DNA from: Aquamicrobium sp.
GTDB taxonomy: Bacteria; Pseudomonadota; Alphaproteobacteria; Rhizobiales; Rhizobiaceae
Direction: 5' to 3'
NCBI GenBank assembly: GCA_019739225.1
Contig: JAHHDT010000003.1
Location: 124,001-188,000, forward strand
Length of the DNA stretch: 64,000 nt
The first letter of the stretch is position 1. Every line of letters starts with the position of its first letter. The notes below the pieces were generated by a model. That model was not told the origin of the DNA. It saw nothing but the letters and a program-made list of their open reading frames with translations, and made no database searches. The position numbers and the translations under genes are program-made. Positions 46,959 through 54,480 of the stretch are shown here, one piece after another.

Positions 46959-47414
46959 ATGGATGAGCAGGTGGAACGTGACCAGGTTGTCGCCCTGGCG
47001 GCCCATATCGTGTCGGCCTACGTGGCTAAAAACGCCATTCCCATGAGGGAACTGGCTGACCTTATCGAGAGCGTTCACAAGTCGCTTGCCGCATTGGCCA
47101 TAGGTGTAGTCCAGGAAACGGTGCAGCCGGTGAAGCCGGCGGTGCCGGTGAAGAAGTCGGTACACAACGACCACATCATCTGCCTGGAGGACGGCAAAAA
47201 GTTCAAGACGCTCAAGCGCCACCTCAGCCTCCACTACGGTCTCACGCCTGCCGAATATCGTGCGAAATGGGGGTTGCCACACGACTACCCGATGGTAGCG
47301 CCTGGCTATGCAGCAGCGCGATCCGCTCTGGCCAAGTCCATGGGACTTGGGCGGAAGCCGTCAGCGCCGGCGCCCAAGAAGCGCAGCCGCAAAAAGACGA
47401 CAGCCGGGGCTTAA
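46959..47414 (+). CDS. MucR/Ros family zinc-finger regulator
   Basis: A 151-residue regulator. The N-terminal half is the oligomerisation region (VVALAAHIVSAYVAKNAIPMRELADLIESVHKSL). The C-terminal half is the prokaryotic Cys-His zinc finger: ICLEDGKKFKTLKRHLSLHYGLTPAEYRAKWGLPHDYPMVAPGYAAARSALAKSMGLG. Such proteins bind AT-rich DNA and silence foreign or surface-polysaccharide genes. The ATG at 46959 fits family length. The basic tail RSRKKTT is usual. Confidence 0.93.
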   Translation: MDEQVERDQVVALAAHIVSAYVAKNAIPMRELADLIESVHKSLAALAIGVVQETVQPVKPAVPVKKSVHNDHIICLEDGKKFKTLKRHLSLHYGLTPAEYRAKWGLPHDYPMVAPGYAAARSALAKSMGLGRKPSAPAPKKRSRKKTTAGA

Positions 47415-47794
47415 CCGAGCGCCTTCGCCCGCCAATCCCGGTCGTCTTTAGTCCAGCCCCTGCCATGATGGTTGCTAAACTATCAGTCGGGTTAAGCGAA
47501 CGGATGGCGGAGTGTTACCATCACGCGGGCGCCCCTTTGGCGCCGTTCAAGTTACCAGCAATTTTTTGTCAGAAGCCGGCCACTCGATAACGGCTATGGC
47601 GAAAGTCCGATTGTCGGCTATTGCGCTTTTTTGGAGCCTCCCGTTCCGTTGCCTGTCGGGTCTCCAGGCTGCTGAAAACGGAGATCCTTGCCTTCGACGT
47701 TGCGGGTGGTGAACTCTGCCCTGTCGCCACAGCTTGATATTGACCTATAGGTCCGTGTCCCTAGCGGACCGGTTTCAGGGCAGGTTGATCGACA

Positions 47795-48080
47795 CTAATC
47801 CGTCGGTATGGCGCTCATGTCCATGTACAAGGCTCCCCAGACGTGACCGCCGGGGTCAGCAAGGCTGCGGTTATACACGAAGCCCAGGTCCTGGGCTGGG
47901 TTTGTGTCGGCAGTGCCGCCACACGCCGCCTCCGCTGCATTCAGCGCATCGGCCGCGTCACGGCTGTCGCACGACAATGCTACAAGGACGTCGCTTGAAT
48001 GTGCCGGTGCGATCGAACGACTGGTGAATGTCTTCCAATTCGCGTGGGTGAGGCGCATGACGCGGATTCCGTACGGCCGT
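47795..48080 (-). pseudogene. VOC/glyoxalase-family protein, N-terminally truncated
   Basis: The minus-strand reading RPYGIRVMRLTHANWKTFT, then VLVALSCDSRDAADALNAAEAACG and FVYNRSLADPGGHVWGALYMD, is the C-terminal two-thirds of a VOC-superfamily lactoylglutathione-lyase-like protein. The N-terminal beta-alpha-beta unit that should precede it is absent; upstream sequence in this frame shows no VOC pattern. I read it as a decayed gene. Confidence 0.65.
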
Positions 48081-48190
48081 TCATGATAGTGAAGTACTCT
48101 CCGGCGCGTCGCTCACACACATGGACAGCCATATCCGTCTCAACGTATATGTTGCAGCGCACAATAGATCGTTGGTTCATGATGCATTGA

Positions 48191-48796
48191 ATGAGTGTGC
48201 GACCTAACCTCAAGATACTCGTCATCGACGAGAACAAGATTCGTGCTTCGATCATCGAGGCAGGGCTGCATGAGGCTGGCTACACGGATGTTTGGGTGGT
48301 CGGCGACATCGACGGCATTGCCACAAGGATTGAGGCGCTGGACCCGGATGTAATCGTCATCGATCTGGAGAACCCCAATCGCGACATGCTGGAAAGCCTT
48401 TTCCAGCTTGCAAAGGCAGTGAGGCGCCCCATCGCAATGTTTGTGGACCATTCGGATACATCGTCAATCGAAGCCGCGGTCGAGGCCGGCGTATCGGCCT
48501 ATGTGATCGATGGACTGCGCAAGGAACGGGTCAAACCGATCGTAGACATGGCGATTAGCCGCTTCAACGCCTTTTCGCGCATGGCCCGCGAACTGGAGGA
48601 AGCGCGTACGGAACTGGAGAACCGCAAGCTCGTAGAGCGGGCCAGGGGCATCTTGATGAAGTCGCGCGGCATCTCGGAGGATGAAGCCTATGCGCTTTTG
48701 CGCAAGACGGCCATGAACCAGAACCGCAAGATCGCCGAGATCGCGCAGAGCCTCATCACCGCGGCCGGATTGCTTGAACCGGGAGACGACACATGA
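48191..48796 (+). CDS. nasT: ANTAR-type antiterminator NasT
   Basis: A 201-residue protein with an N-terminal receiver-like domain (LKILVIDENKIRASIIEAGLHEAGY; DPDVIVIDLENPNRD) and a C-terminal ANTAR domain (RKLVERARGILMKSRGISEDEAYALLRKTAMNQNRKIAEIAQSLI). It binds paired hairpins in leader RNA and prevents termination when nitrate or nitrite is sensed by NasS. Its stop overlaps nasS by four bases. The target leader lies at 50197-50318. Confidence 0.95.
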   Translation: MSVRPNLKILVIDENKIRASIIEAGLHEAGYTDVWVVGDIDGIATRIEALDPDVIVIDLENPNRDMLESLFQLAKAVRRPIAMFVDHSDTSSIEAAVEAGVSAYVIDGLRKERVKPIVDMAISRFNAFSRMARELEEARTELENRKLVERARGILMKSRGISEDEAYALLRKTAMNQNRKIAEIAQSLITAAGLLEPGDDT

Positions 48797-50004
48797 CCGC
48801 CGGTTGCCGCATTGCAGTCGGCTTCCTGCCGCTTCTGGACAGCGCCCTGCTCATCGCTGCGCGCGAAAAGGGGTTTGCGGAAGCTGAGGGCATCGATCTC
48901 GTGCTGGTGCGCGAAAACTCCTGGGCCAGCGTACGAGACAGGCTGGCGGTGGGCCATTTTGCCGCCGCACACATGCTGGCGCCGATGCCGATCGCCTTCA
49001 ATCTTGGCCTTGCGCCGTTGGCCACCCCCACCATCGCGCCGATGGCGCTGGGGCTGGGCGGCAATGCGGTGACCGTTTCGGCGCGACTGTGGGCGGCGAT
49101 GCTGGAGGTGGGTGCTTCGCTTGATCTCGACCCTGCCATCAATGGCGCGGCGCTGCGACAGGTAATCGCATCGCGGCAGGCGACAGAGAAGCTGCGCTTC
49201 GCTGTGGTGCACCCGCATTCTGGACACAACTACGAACTGCGCTACTGGCTGGCCGCGTGCGGGATTGATCCGCAACGGGACGCGGACATCGTTATCGTGC
49301 CCCCACCGTTGATGCCTGATGCGCTGGCAGCGGGTCGCATCGACGGCTACTGCGTCGGCGAACCGTGGAATAGCGCCTCCGTATTCCAGGGGACCGGTCG
49401 CATCGTCACGACGAAGTCGAAGATCTGGCGTTCGAGCCCCGAGAAGGTACTGGGTGTGTCCGCCGAATGGGCCGACACCAATCCCGACGCGCTGAGCAGC
49501 CTGCTACGCGCGCTCTATCGTGCCGCGCAATGGTGCGACGATGCCGCCAACCACGCGGACCTGGCGGCGCTTCTCTCGCGCCCTGGCTATATCGGGTGTG
49601 ACGCCGAGTGGCTCATGCCGGCCTTGTCCGGGCGGCTGCTGAGCGGGGAGGGCGGCGTGATCGTCGTCGACAACTTCTTCGTGCCGCTTGCGCGCGCTGC
49701 CACCTTTCCGTGGCGAAGCCATGCGCTGTGGTTTTACAGCCAGATGGTGCGCTGGGGCCAGATCGAGGCAAACGAAACCAACGAGCGGATCGCGCGCGAA
49801 ACCTATCGTCCGGATCTCTACCGTGCCGCGCTCGGCCCGCTCGGCGTTGCTCTGCCGGGCGCGAACTCCAAGGTGGAGGGCTCGCTGGTCGACGCGACGC
49901 CGGTCGGCTCGGCAGGGGCTAGTCTGATTCTGGGACCGGATGGTTTCTTCGACGGCAAGGTCTTCGACCCGGACCAGGTCGCCCGCTATCTAAGCCTGTC
50001 GTAG
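48793..50004 (+). CDS. nasS: Nitrate sensor NasS (NrtA/CmpA-like, cytoplasmic)
   Basis: A 403-residue protein of the NrtA/CmpA periplasmic-binding fold: VGFLPLLDSALLIAAREKGF, LATPTIAPMALGLGGNAVTVS, VVHPHSGHNYELRYWLAACGIDP, GYCVGEPWNSASVFQGTGRIV. It lacks a signal peptide and a lipobox, so it stays in the cytoplasm, as NasS does. In the absence of nitrate it holds NasT inactive. Coupled to nasT by ATGA. Confidence 0.93.
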   Translation: MTAGCRIAVGFLPLLDSALLIAAREKGFAEAEGIDLVLVRENSWASVRDRLAVGHFAAAHMLAPMPIAFNLGLAPLATPTIAPMALGLGGNAVTVSARLWAAMLEVGASLDLDPAINGAALRQVIASRQATEKLRFAVVHPHSGHNYELRYWLAACGIDPQRDADIVIVPPPLMPDALAAGRIDGYCVGEPWNSASVFQGTGRIVTTKSKIWRSSPEKVLGVSAEWADTNPDALSSLLRALYRAAQWCDDAANHADLAALLSRPGYIGCDAEWLMPALSGRLLSGEGGVIVVDNFFVPLARAATFPWRSHALWFYSQMVRWGQIEANETNERIARETYRPDLYRAALGPLGVALPGANSKVEGSLVDATPVGSAGASLILGPDGFFDGKVFDPDQVARYLSLS

Positions 50005-50168
50005 CTGTCTGCCCGCGGCCGCCGTTCTGCCGTTTTTCATGCAGTGCACAAATCTTGGGCTGGCCTTGTGGCGGCTTGAATAAAAAATGCTCAACGGTCA
50101 CAGCCGGCAGTCTGTGGCGCTCGCGCATAACCGTCTGTTATTACTTGTTCTTCGCTCTACGTGCAAAA

Positions 50169-50184
50169 CTGGCACGCAACCTGC
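50169..50184 (+). promoter_or_regulatory. Sigma-54 promoter of the nas operon
   Basis: CTGGCACG-N4-CTGC: the key GG (50171-50172) and GC (50183-50184) are separated by exactly ten bases, as in -24/-12 promoters. The start point would fall near 50195, just before the first ANTAR hairpin. This predicts NtrC control of nitrate assimilation. Confidence 0.75.
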
Positions 50185-50196
50185 TTGGTCAAGCAT

Positions 50197-50241
50197 AGGC
50201 CCAACGATGGGTCTTCAGATTTCGCGTCCAACGACGGGCGC
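50197..50241 (+). ncRNA. Dual-hairpin ANTAR (NasT) target in the nas leader
   Basis: Hairpin one: AGGCCC, loop AACGAT, GGGTCT (50197-50214). Hairpin two: GCGTCC, loop AACGAC, GGGCGC (50224-50241). Each stem has six pairs including one G-U, and each loop has six bases with A at position 1 and G at position 4. This is the published ANTAR recognition pattern. The linker is nine bases. The second hairpin lies just before the terminator stem, so both can be coupled. Confidence 0.85.
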
Positions 50242-50249
50242 GCCAGGCA

Positions 50250-50318
50250 AAGCCGCCGATCAGCTTCTGTCGCGTTTCCGGATTCCGGCACGCATGAGAG
50301 CTGACCGGCGGCTTTTTT
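50250..50318 (+). terminator. Intrinsic terminator/attenuator in the nas leader
   Basis: AAGCCGCCGATCAGCT (50250-50265) pairs with AGCTGACCGGCGGCTT (50299-50314), 16 pairs with one mismatch, followed by a run of six T to 50318. It lies about 50 bases before the transporter gene. It would stop transcription unless NasT acts at the ANTAR hairpins. Confidence 0.9.
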
Positions 50319-50368
50319 GCTTTCAGCCAGCGCACAGCCTCTCCCAAGGGCTGATGATGGAGCCAGAA

Positions 50369-51670
50369 ATGACGGAAACCGCCAAGACCGACCCTATTCC
50401 AGACGCTTCGGCCAACCGGGCGCTCTCGATGTCCACCATCGCCTTCACCGTCTGCTTTGCCGTGTGGACGATCTTTTCGATCATCGGCGTTCGCATCAAG
50501 GACGAGCTCGGCCTGAGCGAAACGCAGTTCGGCCTTCTGGTCGGTATGCCGATCCTGACAGGATCGCTCGTGCGAATGCTTCTTGGCATCTGGACAGACC
50601 GCCTCGGCGGCCGGCTGGTCTACACCGCGACCATGCTTGCTTCAGCGCTGGCGACGTTCCTCCTAGCCTTCGCCACCACCTATACGCAGATGCTGATCGC
50701 AGCGCTCGGCGTCGGCCTTGCTGGCGGCTCGTTCGCCGTCGGCGTCGCGTATGTCTCACGCTTCTATCCCGCTGGACGGCAGGGCACGGCGCTCGGCATC
50801 TTCGGTGTCGGTAATGTCGGCGCGGCGGTGACGAAGTTCGCGGCACCCTTCGTCCTGCTGGCATGGGGTTGGCAGAGCGTAGCGCTCGTGTGGGCCGCAG
50901 CCCTGGTGCTGATGGCCGCTGTCTTCTGGTTCACCACCGAGGACGATCCAGTGCTCCGCCAGCGTCGCGTGACCGGCGCGGGCCAGTCGCGTAGCTTCCT
51001 GGCCGAGTTCGCGCCGCTGCGCGACATGCGCGTCTGGCGTTTCGCGCTCTACTACTTCTTCGCCTTCGGTGCCTTCGTCGCACTGGCTCTGTGGCTGCCG
51101 CGCTACCTGATCGGCGTCTACGGCTTCGACATCGCCACCGCCGGCATGATCGGCGCGGCTTATTCCATCCCTGCTTCCATCTTCCGTGCCTACGGCGGCG
51201 TGCTTTCCGACCGGATCGGCGCGCGCACCGTGCTCTACTGGACCTTCGCGGTCTCCGCCCTTTGCTGCGCGGTGCTATCGATCCCGGCGACGGACTACGT
51301 GGTGCAGGGCATCAATGGGCAGATCGCTTTCCACATGGCCATCGGACCCGTGGCCTTCGTGGCGATTGCCTTCGTGCTGGGCTTCTTCATGAGCCTCGGC
51401 AAGGCGGCCGTCTACAAGCACATCCCGGTCTATTATCCCGACAATGTCGGCGCGGTGGGCGGCCTTGTGGGGATGATCGGCGGGCTCGGCGGTTTCATTC
51501 TCCCCATCGCGTTTGGCGCGCTCAATGATCTCACCGGCATCTGGTCGAGCTGTTTCATGCTGCTCTTCTTGCTCGTCGGTGTGTGCCTGGTGTGGATGCA
51601 TCTGGCGATCCGGCAGATGGAAAAGCGCGCGGCGGGGCCATCGGCGTCGCTCGCCCAGGCCGCGGAATGA
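50369..51670 (+). CDS. Nitrate/nitrite MFS transporter (NarK/NasA type)
   Basis: A 433-residue MFS permease with about twelve spans. It shows the nitrate-signature-like regions LALALGGGSFAVGVAYVSRFYP (here AALGVGLAGGSFAVGVAYVSRFYP) and GFFMSLGKAAVYKHIPVYYPDNVGAVGGLVGMIGGLGGF. It imports nitrate. The ATG at 50369 has ATGGAG seven bases upstream; ATGs at 50354 and 50357 are also in frame. Its stop overlaps a possible nirB start at 51667. First gene of the nas operon. Confidence 0.93.
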   Translation: MTETAKTDPIPDASANRALSMSTIAFTVCFAVWTIFSIIGVRIKDELGLSETQFGLLVGMPILTGSLVRMLLGIWTDRLGGRLVYTATMLASALATFLLAFATTYTQMLIAALGVGLAGGSFAVGVAYVSRFYPAGRQGTALGIFGVGNVGAAVTKFAAPFVLLAWGWQSVALVWAAALVLMAAVFWFTTEDDPVLRQRRVTGAGQSRSFLAEFAPLRDMRVWRFALYYFFAFGAFVALALWLPRYLIGVYGFDIATAGMIGAAYSIPASIFRAYGGVLSDRIGARTVLYWTFAVSALCCAVLSIPATDYVVQGINGQIAFHMAIGPVAFVAIAFVLGFFMSLGKAAVYKHIPVYYPDNVGAVGGLVGMIGGLGGFILPIAFGALNDLTGIWSSCFMLLFLLVGVCLVWMHLAIRQMEKRAAGPSASLAQAAE

Positions 51671-51690
51671 TCGGGCGGGAGATGACGGCC

Positions 51691-54141
51691 ATGACAGAGA
51701 AACTCGTCATCATCGGCAACGGTATGGCCCCAGGCAGGATGCTCGAGCATCTGCTGGAAGCCGCGCCCGGCCGCTATGAGATCACGATCTTCAACGCCGA
51801 ACCGCGGGTGAACTACGACCGCATCATGCTGTCGCCGGTGCTTTCGGGTGAAAAGAGCTTCGAGGAGATCGTGATCCACGGCGATGGCTGGTACATCGCC
51901 AACGGCATCATGCTTTACAAGGGGCACAGGATTGTCGCCATCGACCGCGAGGCGAAGACGGTAACGTCCGACCACGGCGTGAAGGAACCCTATGACAAGC
52001 TGGTGATCGCGACCGGGTCTGTGCCGTTCATCATTCCGGTATCTGGCAACGATCTGCCCGGGGTGCTGACCTATCGTGATCTCGACGATGTCAACGCCAT
52101 GCTTCTGGCCGCCCAGTCGCGGCAGAAGGCAGTCGTTATCGGCGGTGGCCTTTTAGGCCTCGAAGCAGCCGCCGGTCTGAAGGATCGCGGTATGGAGGTG
52201 ACGGTGCTCCACGTCATGCCGACGCTGATGGAACGTCAGCTCGATCCCGCCGCCGGCTACCTGCTGCAACGGGCGGTCGAGGCACGGGGCATAAAGGTTG
52301 TCACAAAGGCAAACACGAAGCAGATCGCCGGTAATGGCAGGGTCGAGGGCGTCGAGCTCGATGACGGCACCATCATCCCGGCCACGCTGGTGGTGATGGC
52401 GGTAGGTATCCGTCCCAACGCGACGCTGGCAAAGGATGCCGGACTGACGGTCAACCGGGGCATCGTGACCGACGACCAGATGCGCACGCTTGATCCGGAC
52501 ATCTTCGCGCTTGGTGAGTGCGTGGAGGTGGGCGGGCATGTCTACGGCCTGGTTGCGCCCCTTTACCAGATGGCGCGCGTGGCGGCGGCGGCGCTGGCCG
52601 AAACCGGCGAGGAGCGCTTCGCCCACGTCGACACGCCGACCAAGCTGAAGGTCACCGGCATCGACCTCTACTCCGTCGGTGATTTTGCCGATGGCGACGA
52701 CCGGGAGGAGATCGTTCTGCGCGACGCGTCCGCCGGCGTCTACAAGCGCGTCGTGCTCAAGGACGACCGCATCATCGGCACCGTGCTGTTCGGAGAAACT
52801 GCGGACGGGGCATGGTTTGCAGACCTGCAGAAGAAGCAGACCGACATATCGGAGATGCGCGACACGCTGATTTTCGGGCAGGCGTTTCAGGGGGGTGCCT
52901 CCGCGGACCCTTTGGCGGCCGTTGCGGCACTGGCGGATGATGCGGAAATCTGCGGCTGCAACGGCGTCTGCAAGGGCAAGATCATCTCGACCATTACGTC
53001 GAAGGGGCTGACCTCGCTGAATGACGTGCGCGCTCACACCAAGGCATCCGCCTCCTGTGGCACCTGCACCGGGCTGGTCGAGAAGCTGATGCAGCTTTCG
53101 CTTGGCGCCAGCTACAACCCTACCGCCATCCAGCCGATGTGCGCCTGCACGGAGTTGGGCCATGACGAGGTGCGCCGCCTCATCAAGGCGAAGCAGCTCA
53201 AGACGATCCCAGCCGTGATGCAGGAGCTGGAGTGGAAGACCTCGTGCGGCTGCGCCAAGTGCCGGCCCGCGCTCAACTACTACCTCGTCGCTGACTGGCC
53301 GGACGAATATGCCGACGACTACCAGTCGCGTTTCGTCAACGAGCGGGTTCACGCCAACATCCAGAAAGACGGTACCTATTCGGTGGTCCCACGCATGTGG
53401 GGCGGCGTCACCTCCTCGAAGGAATTGCGGGCGATTGCCGACGTGGTCGACAAGTTTGCGATTCCGACCGTGAAGGTGACCGGCGGTCAGCGCATCGACA
53501 TGCTCGGCATCAGGAAGGAAGACCTACCCGCCGTCTGGGCCGATCTCGGGCAGGCCGGCTTCGTTTCCGGCCATGCCTACGCCAAGGGGCTACGCACGGT
53601 GAAAACCTGCGTTGGGTCGGACTGGTGCCGCTTCGGCACACAGGATTCCACTGGCCTCGGCATCCGCATCGAGAAGTTCATGTGGGGCTCCTGGACACCC
53701 GCCAAGGTGAAGATGGCGGTGTCGGGCTGTCCGCGAAACTGCGCCGAGGCCACCTGCAAGGATGTGGGCGTCATCTGCGTGGATTCCGGCTTCGAAATCC
53801 ACTTCGCCGGTGCTGCCGGGCTCGACATCAAGGGCACCGAGGTCCTCGGTCTGGTCAAGACGGAGGATGAGGCGCTCGAGGTGATCGTCGCTCTAACGCA
53901 GATGTACCGCGAGCAGGCCCGCTATCTGGAACGCATCTACAAATGGGCGAAGCGCATCGGATACGACGAGGTGCGGCGGCAAGTGCTCGACGATGTCGAG
54001 CGCCGCAAAGCCTTTTACGACCGCTTCGTCCACAGCCAGAAATTCGCGCAGGTTGATCCGTGGTCGGAGCGTGTGTCCGGCAAGGACAAGCACGAATTCC
54101 AGCCGATGGCGGCTCTTTCCTTCCAGCAGGCAGCGGAGTGA
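51691..54141 (+). CDS. nirB: Assimilatory nitrite reductase large subunit NirB
   Basis: An 816-residue NADH- and FAD-dependent nitrite reductase making ammonium. N-terminal FAD/NAD modules (KLVIIGNGMAPGRMLEHLLE; AVVIGGGLLGLEAAAGL) are followed by two BFD-like [2Fe-2S] domains (CGCNGVCKG...SCGTCTG; CACTELG...CGCAKCRP). The sulfite/nitrite reductase domain carries the sirohaem/4Fe-4S motifs TCVGSDWCRFG and SGCPRNCAEATC. The start MTEKLVII at 51691 follows GGGAG; 51667 and 51682 are alternatives. Confidence 0.95.
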   Translation: MTEKLVIIGNGMAPGRMLEHLLEAAPGRYEITIFNAEPRVNYDRIMLSPVLSGEKSFEEIVIHGDGWYIANGIMLYKGHRIVAIDREAKTVTSDHGVKEPYDKLVIATGSVPFIIPVSGNDLPGVLTYRDLDDVNAMLLAAQSRQKAVVIGGGLLGLEAAAGLKDRGMEVTVLHVMPTLMERQLDPAAGYLLQRAVEARGIKVVTKANTKQIAGNGRVEGVELDDGTIIPATLVVMAVGIRPNATLAKDAGLTVNRGIVTDDQMRTLDPDIFALGECVEVGGHVYGLVAPLYQMARVAAAALAETGEERFAHVDTPTKLKVTGIDLYSVGDFADGDDREEIVLRDASAGVYKRVVLKDDRIIGTVLFGETADGAWFADLQKKQTDISEMRDTLIFGQAFQGGASADPLAAVAALADDAEICGCNGVCKGKIISTITSKGLTSLNDVRAHTKASASCGTCTGLVEKLMQLSLGASYNPTAIQPMCACTELGHDEVRRLIKAKQLKTIPAVMQELEWKTSCGCAKCRPALNYYLVADWPDEYADDYQSRFVNERVHANIQKDGTYSVVPRMWGGVTSSKELRAIADVVDKFAIPTVKVTGGQRIDMLGIRKEDLPAVWADLGQAGFVSGHAYAKGLRTVKTCVGSDWCRFGTQDSTGLGIRIEKFMWGSWTPAKVKMAVSGCPRNCAEATCKDVGVICVDSGFEIHFAGAAGLDIKGTEVLGLVKTEDEALEVIVALTQMYREQARYLERIYKWAKRIGYDEVRRQVLDDVERRKAFYDRFVHSQKFAQVDPWSERVSGKDKHEFQPMAALSFQQAAE

Positions 54142-54145
54142 CGCG

Positions 54146-54475
54146 ATGAACTGGCACGAAATCGGCATCATCGAAGACATTCCAGCGCGCGGTGCGCGCT
54201 GTGTGACCACCCCGCAGGGTCGCATCGGCGTGTTCCGCACGGCGGAAAACGAAATCTACGCGATCGAGGATCACTGCCCGCATCGCGGCGGGCCGCTCAG
54301 CCAGGGCATCGTGCATGGCGCTTCGGTGACGTGCCCGCTGCACAACTGGGTGTTCTCGCTGGAAACGGGCAAGGCGCTGGGCGCGGACGAAGGCGCCGTC
54401 AAGACGATCCCCGTGCGGGTGATCGACGGATGCATCCTGCTCGGCCTCGAGAGCACACTGATGGCGGCGGAGTAA
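54146..54475 (+). CDS. nirD: Nitrite reductase small subunit NirD
   Basis: A 109-residue Rieske-type protein. Fe-S ligands sit in DHCPHRGGPLSQG and TCPLHNWVFSLETG, both complete here. It pairs with NirB. It starts four bases after the nirB stop and ends five bases before the nitrate reductase gene. Confidence 0.95.
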   Translation: MNWHEIGIIEDIPARGARCVTTPQGRIGVFRTAENEIYAIEDHCPHRGGPLSQGIVHGASVTCPLHNWVFSLETGKALGADEGAVKTIPVRVIDGCILLGLESTLMAAE

Positions 54476-54480
54476 CGGCG

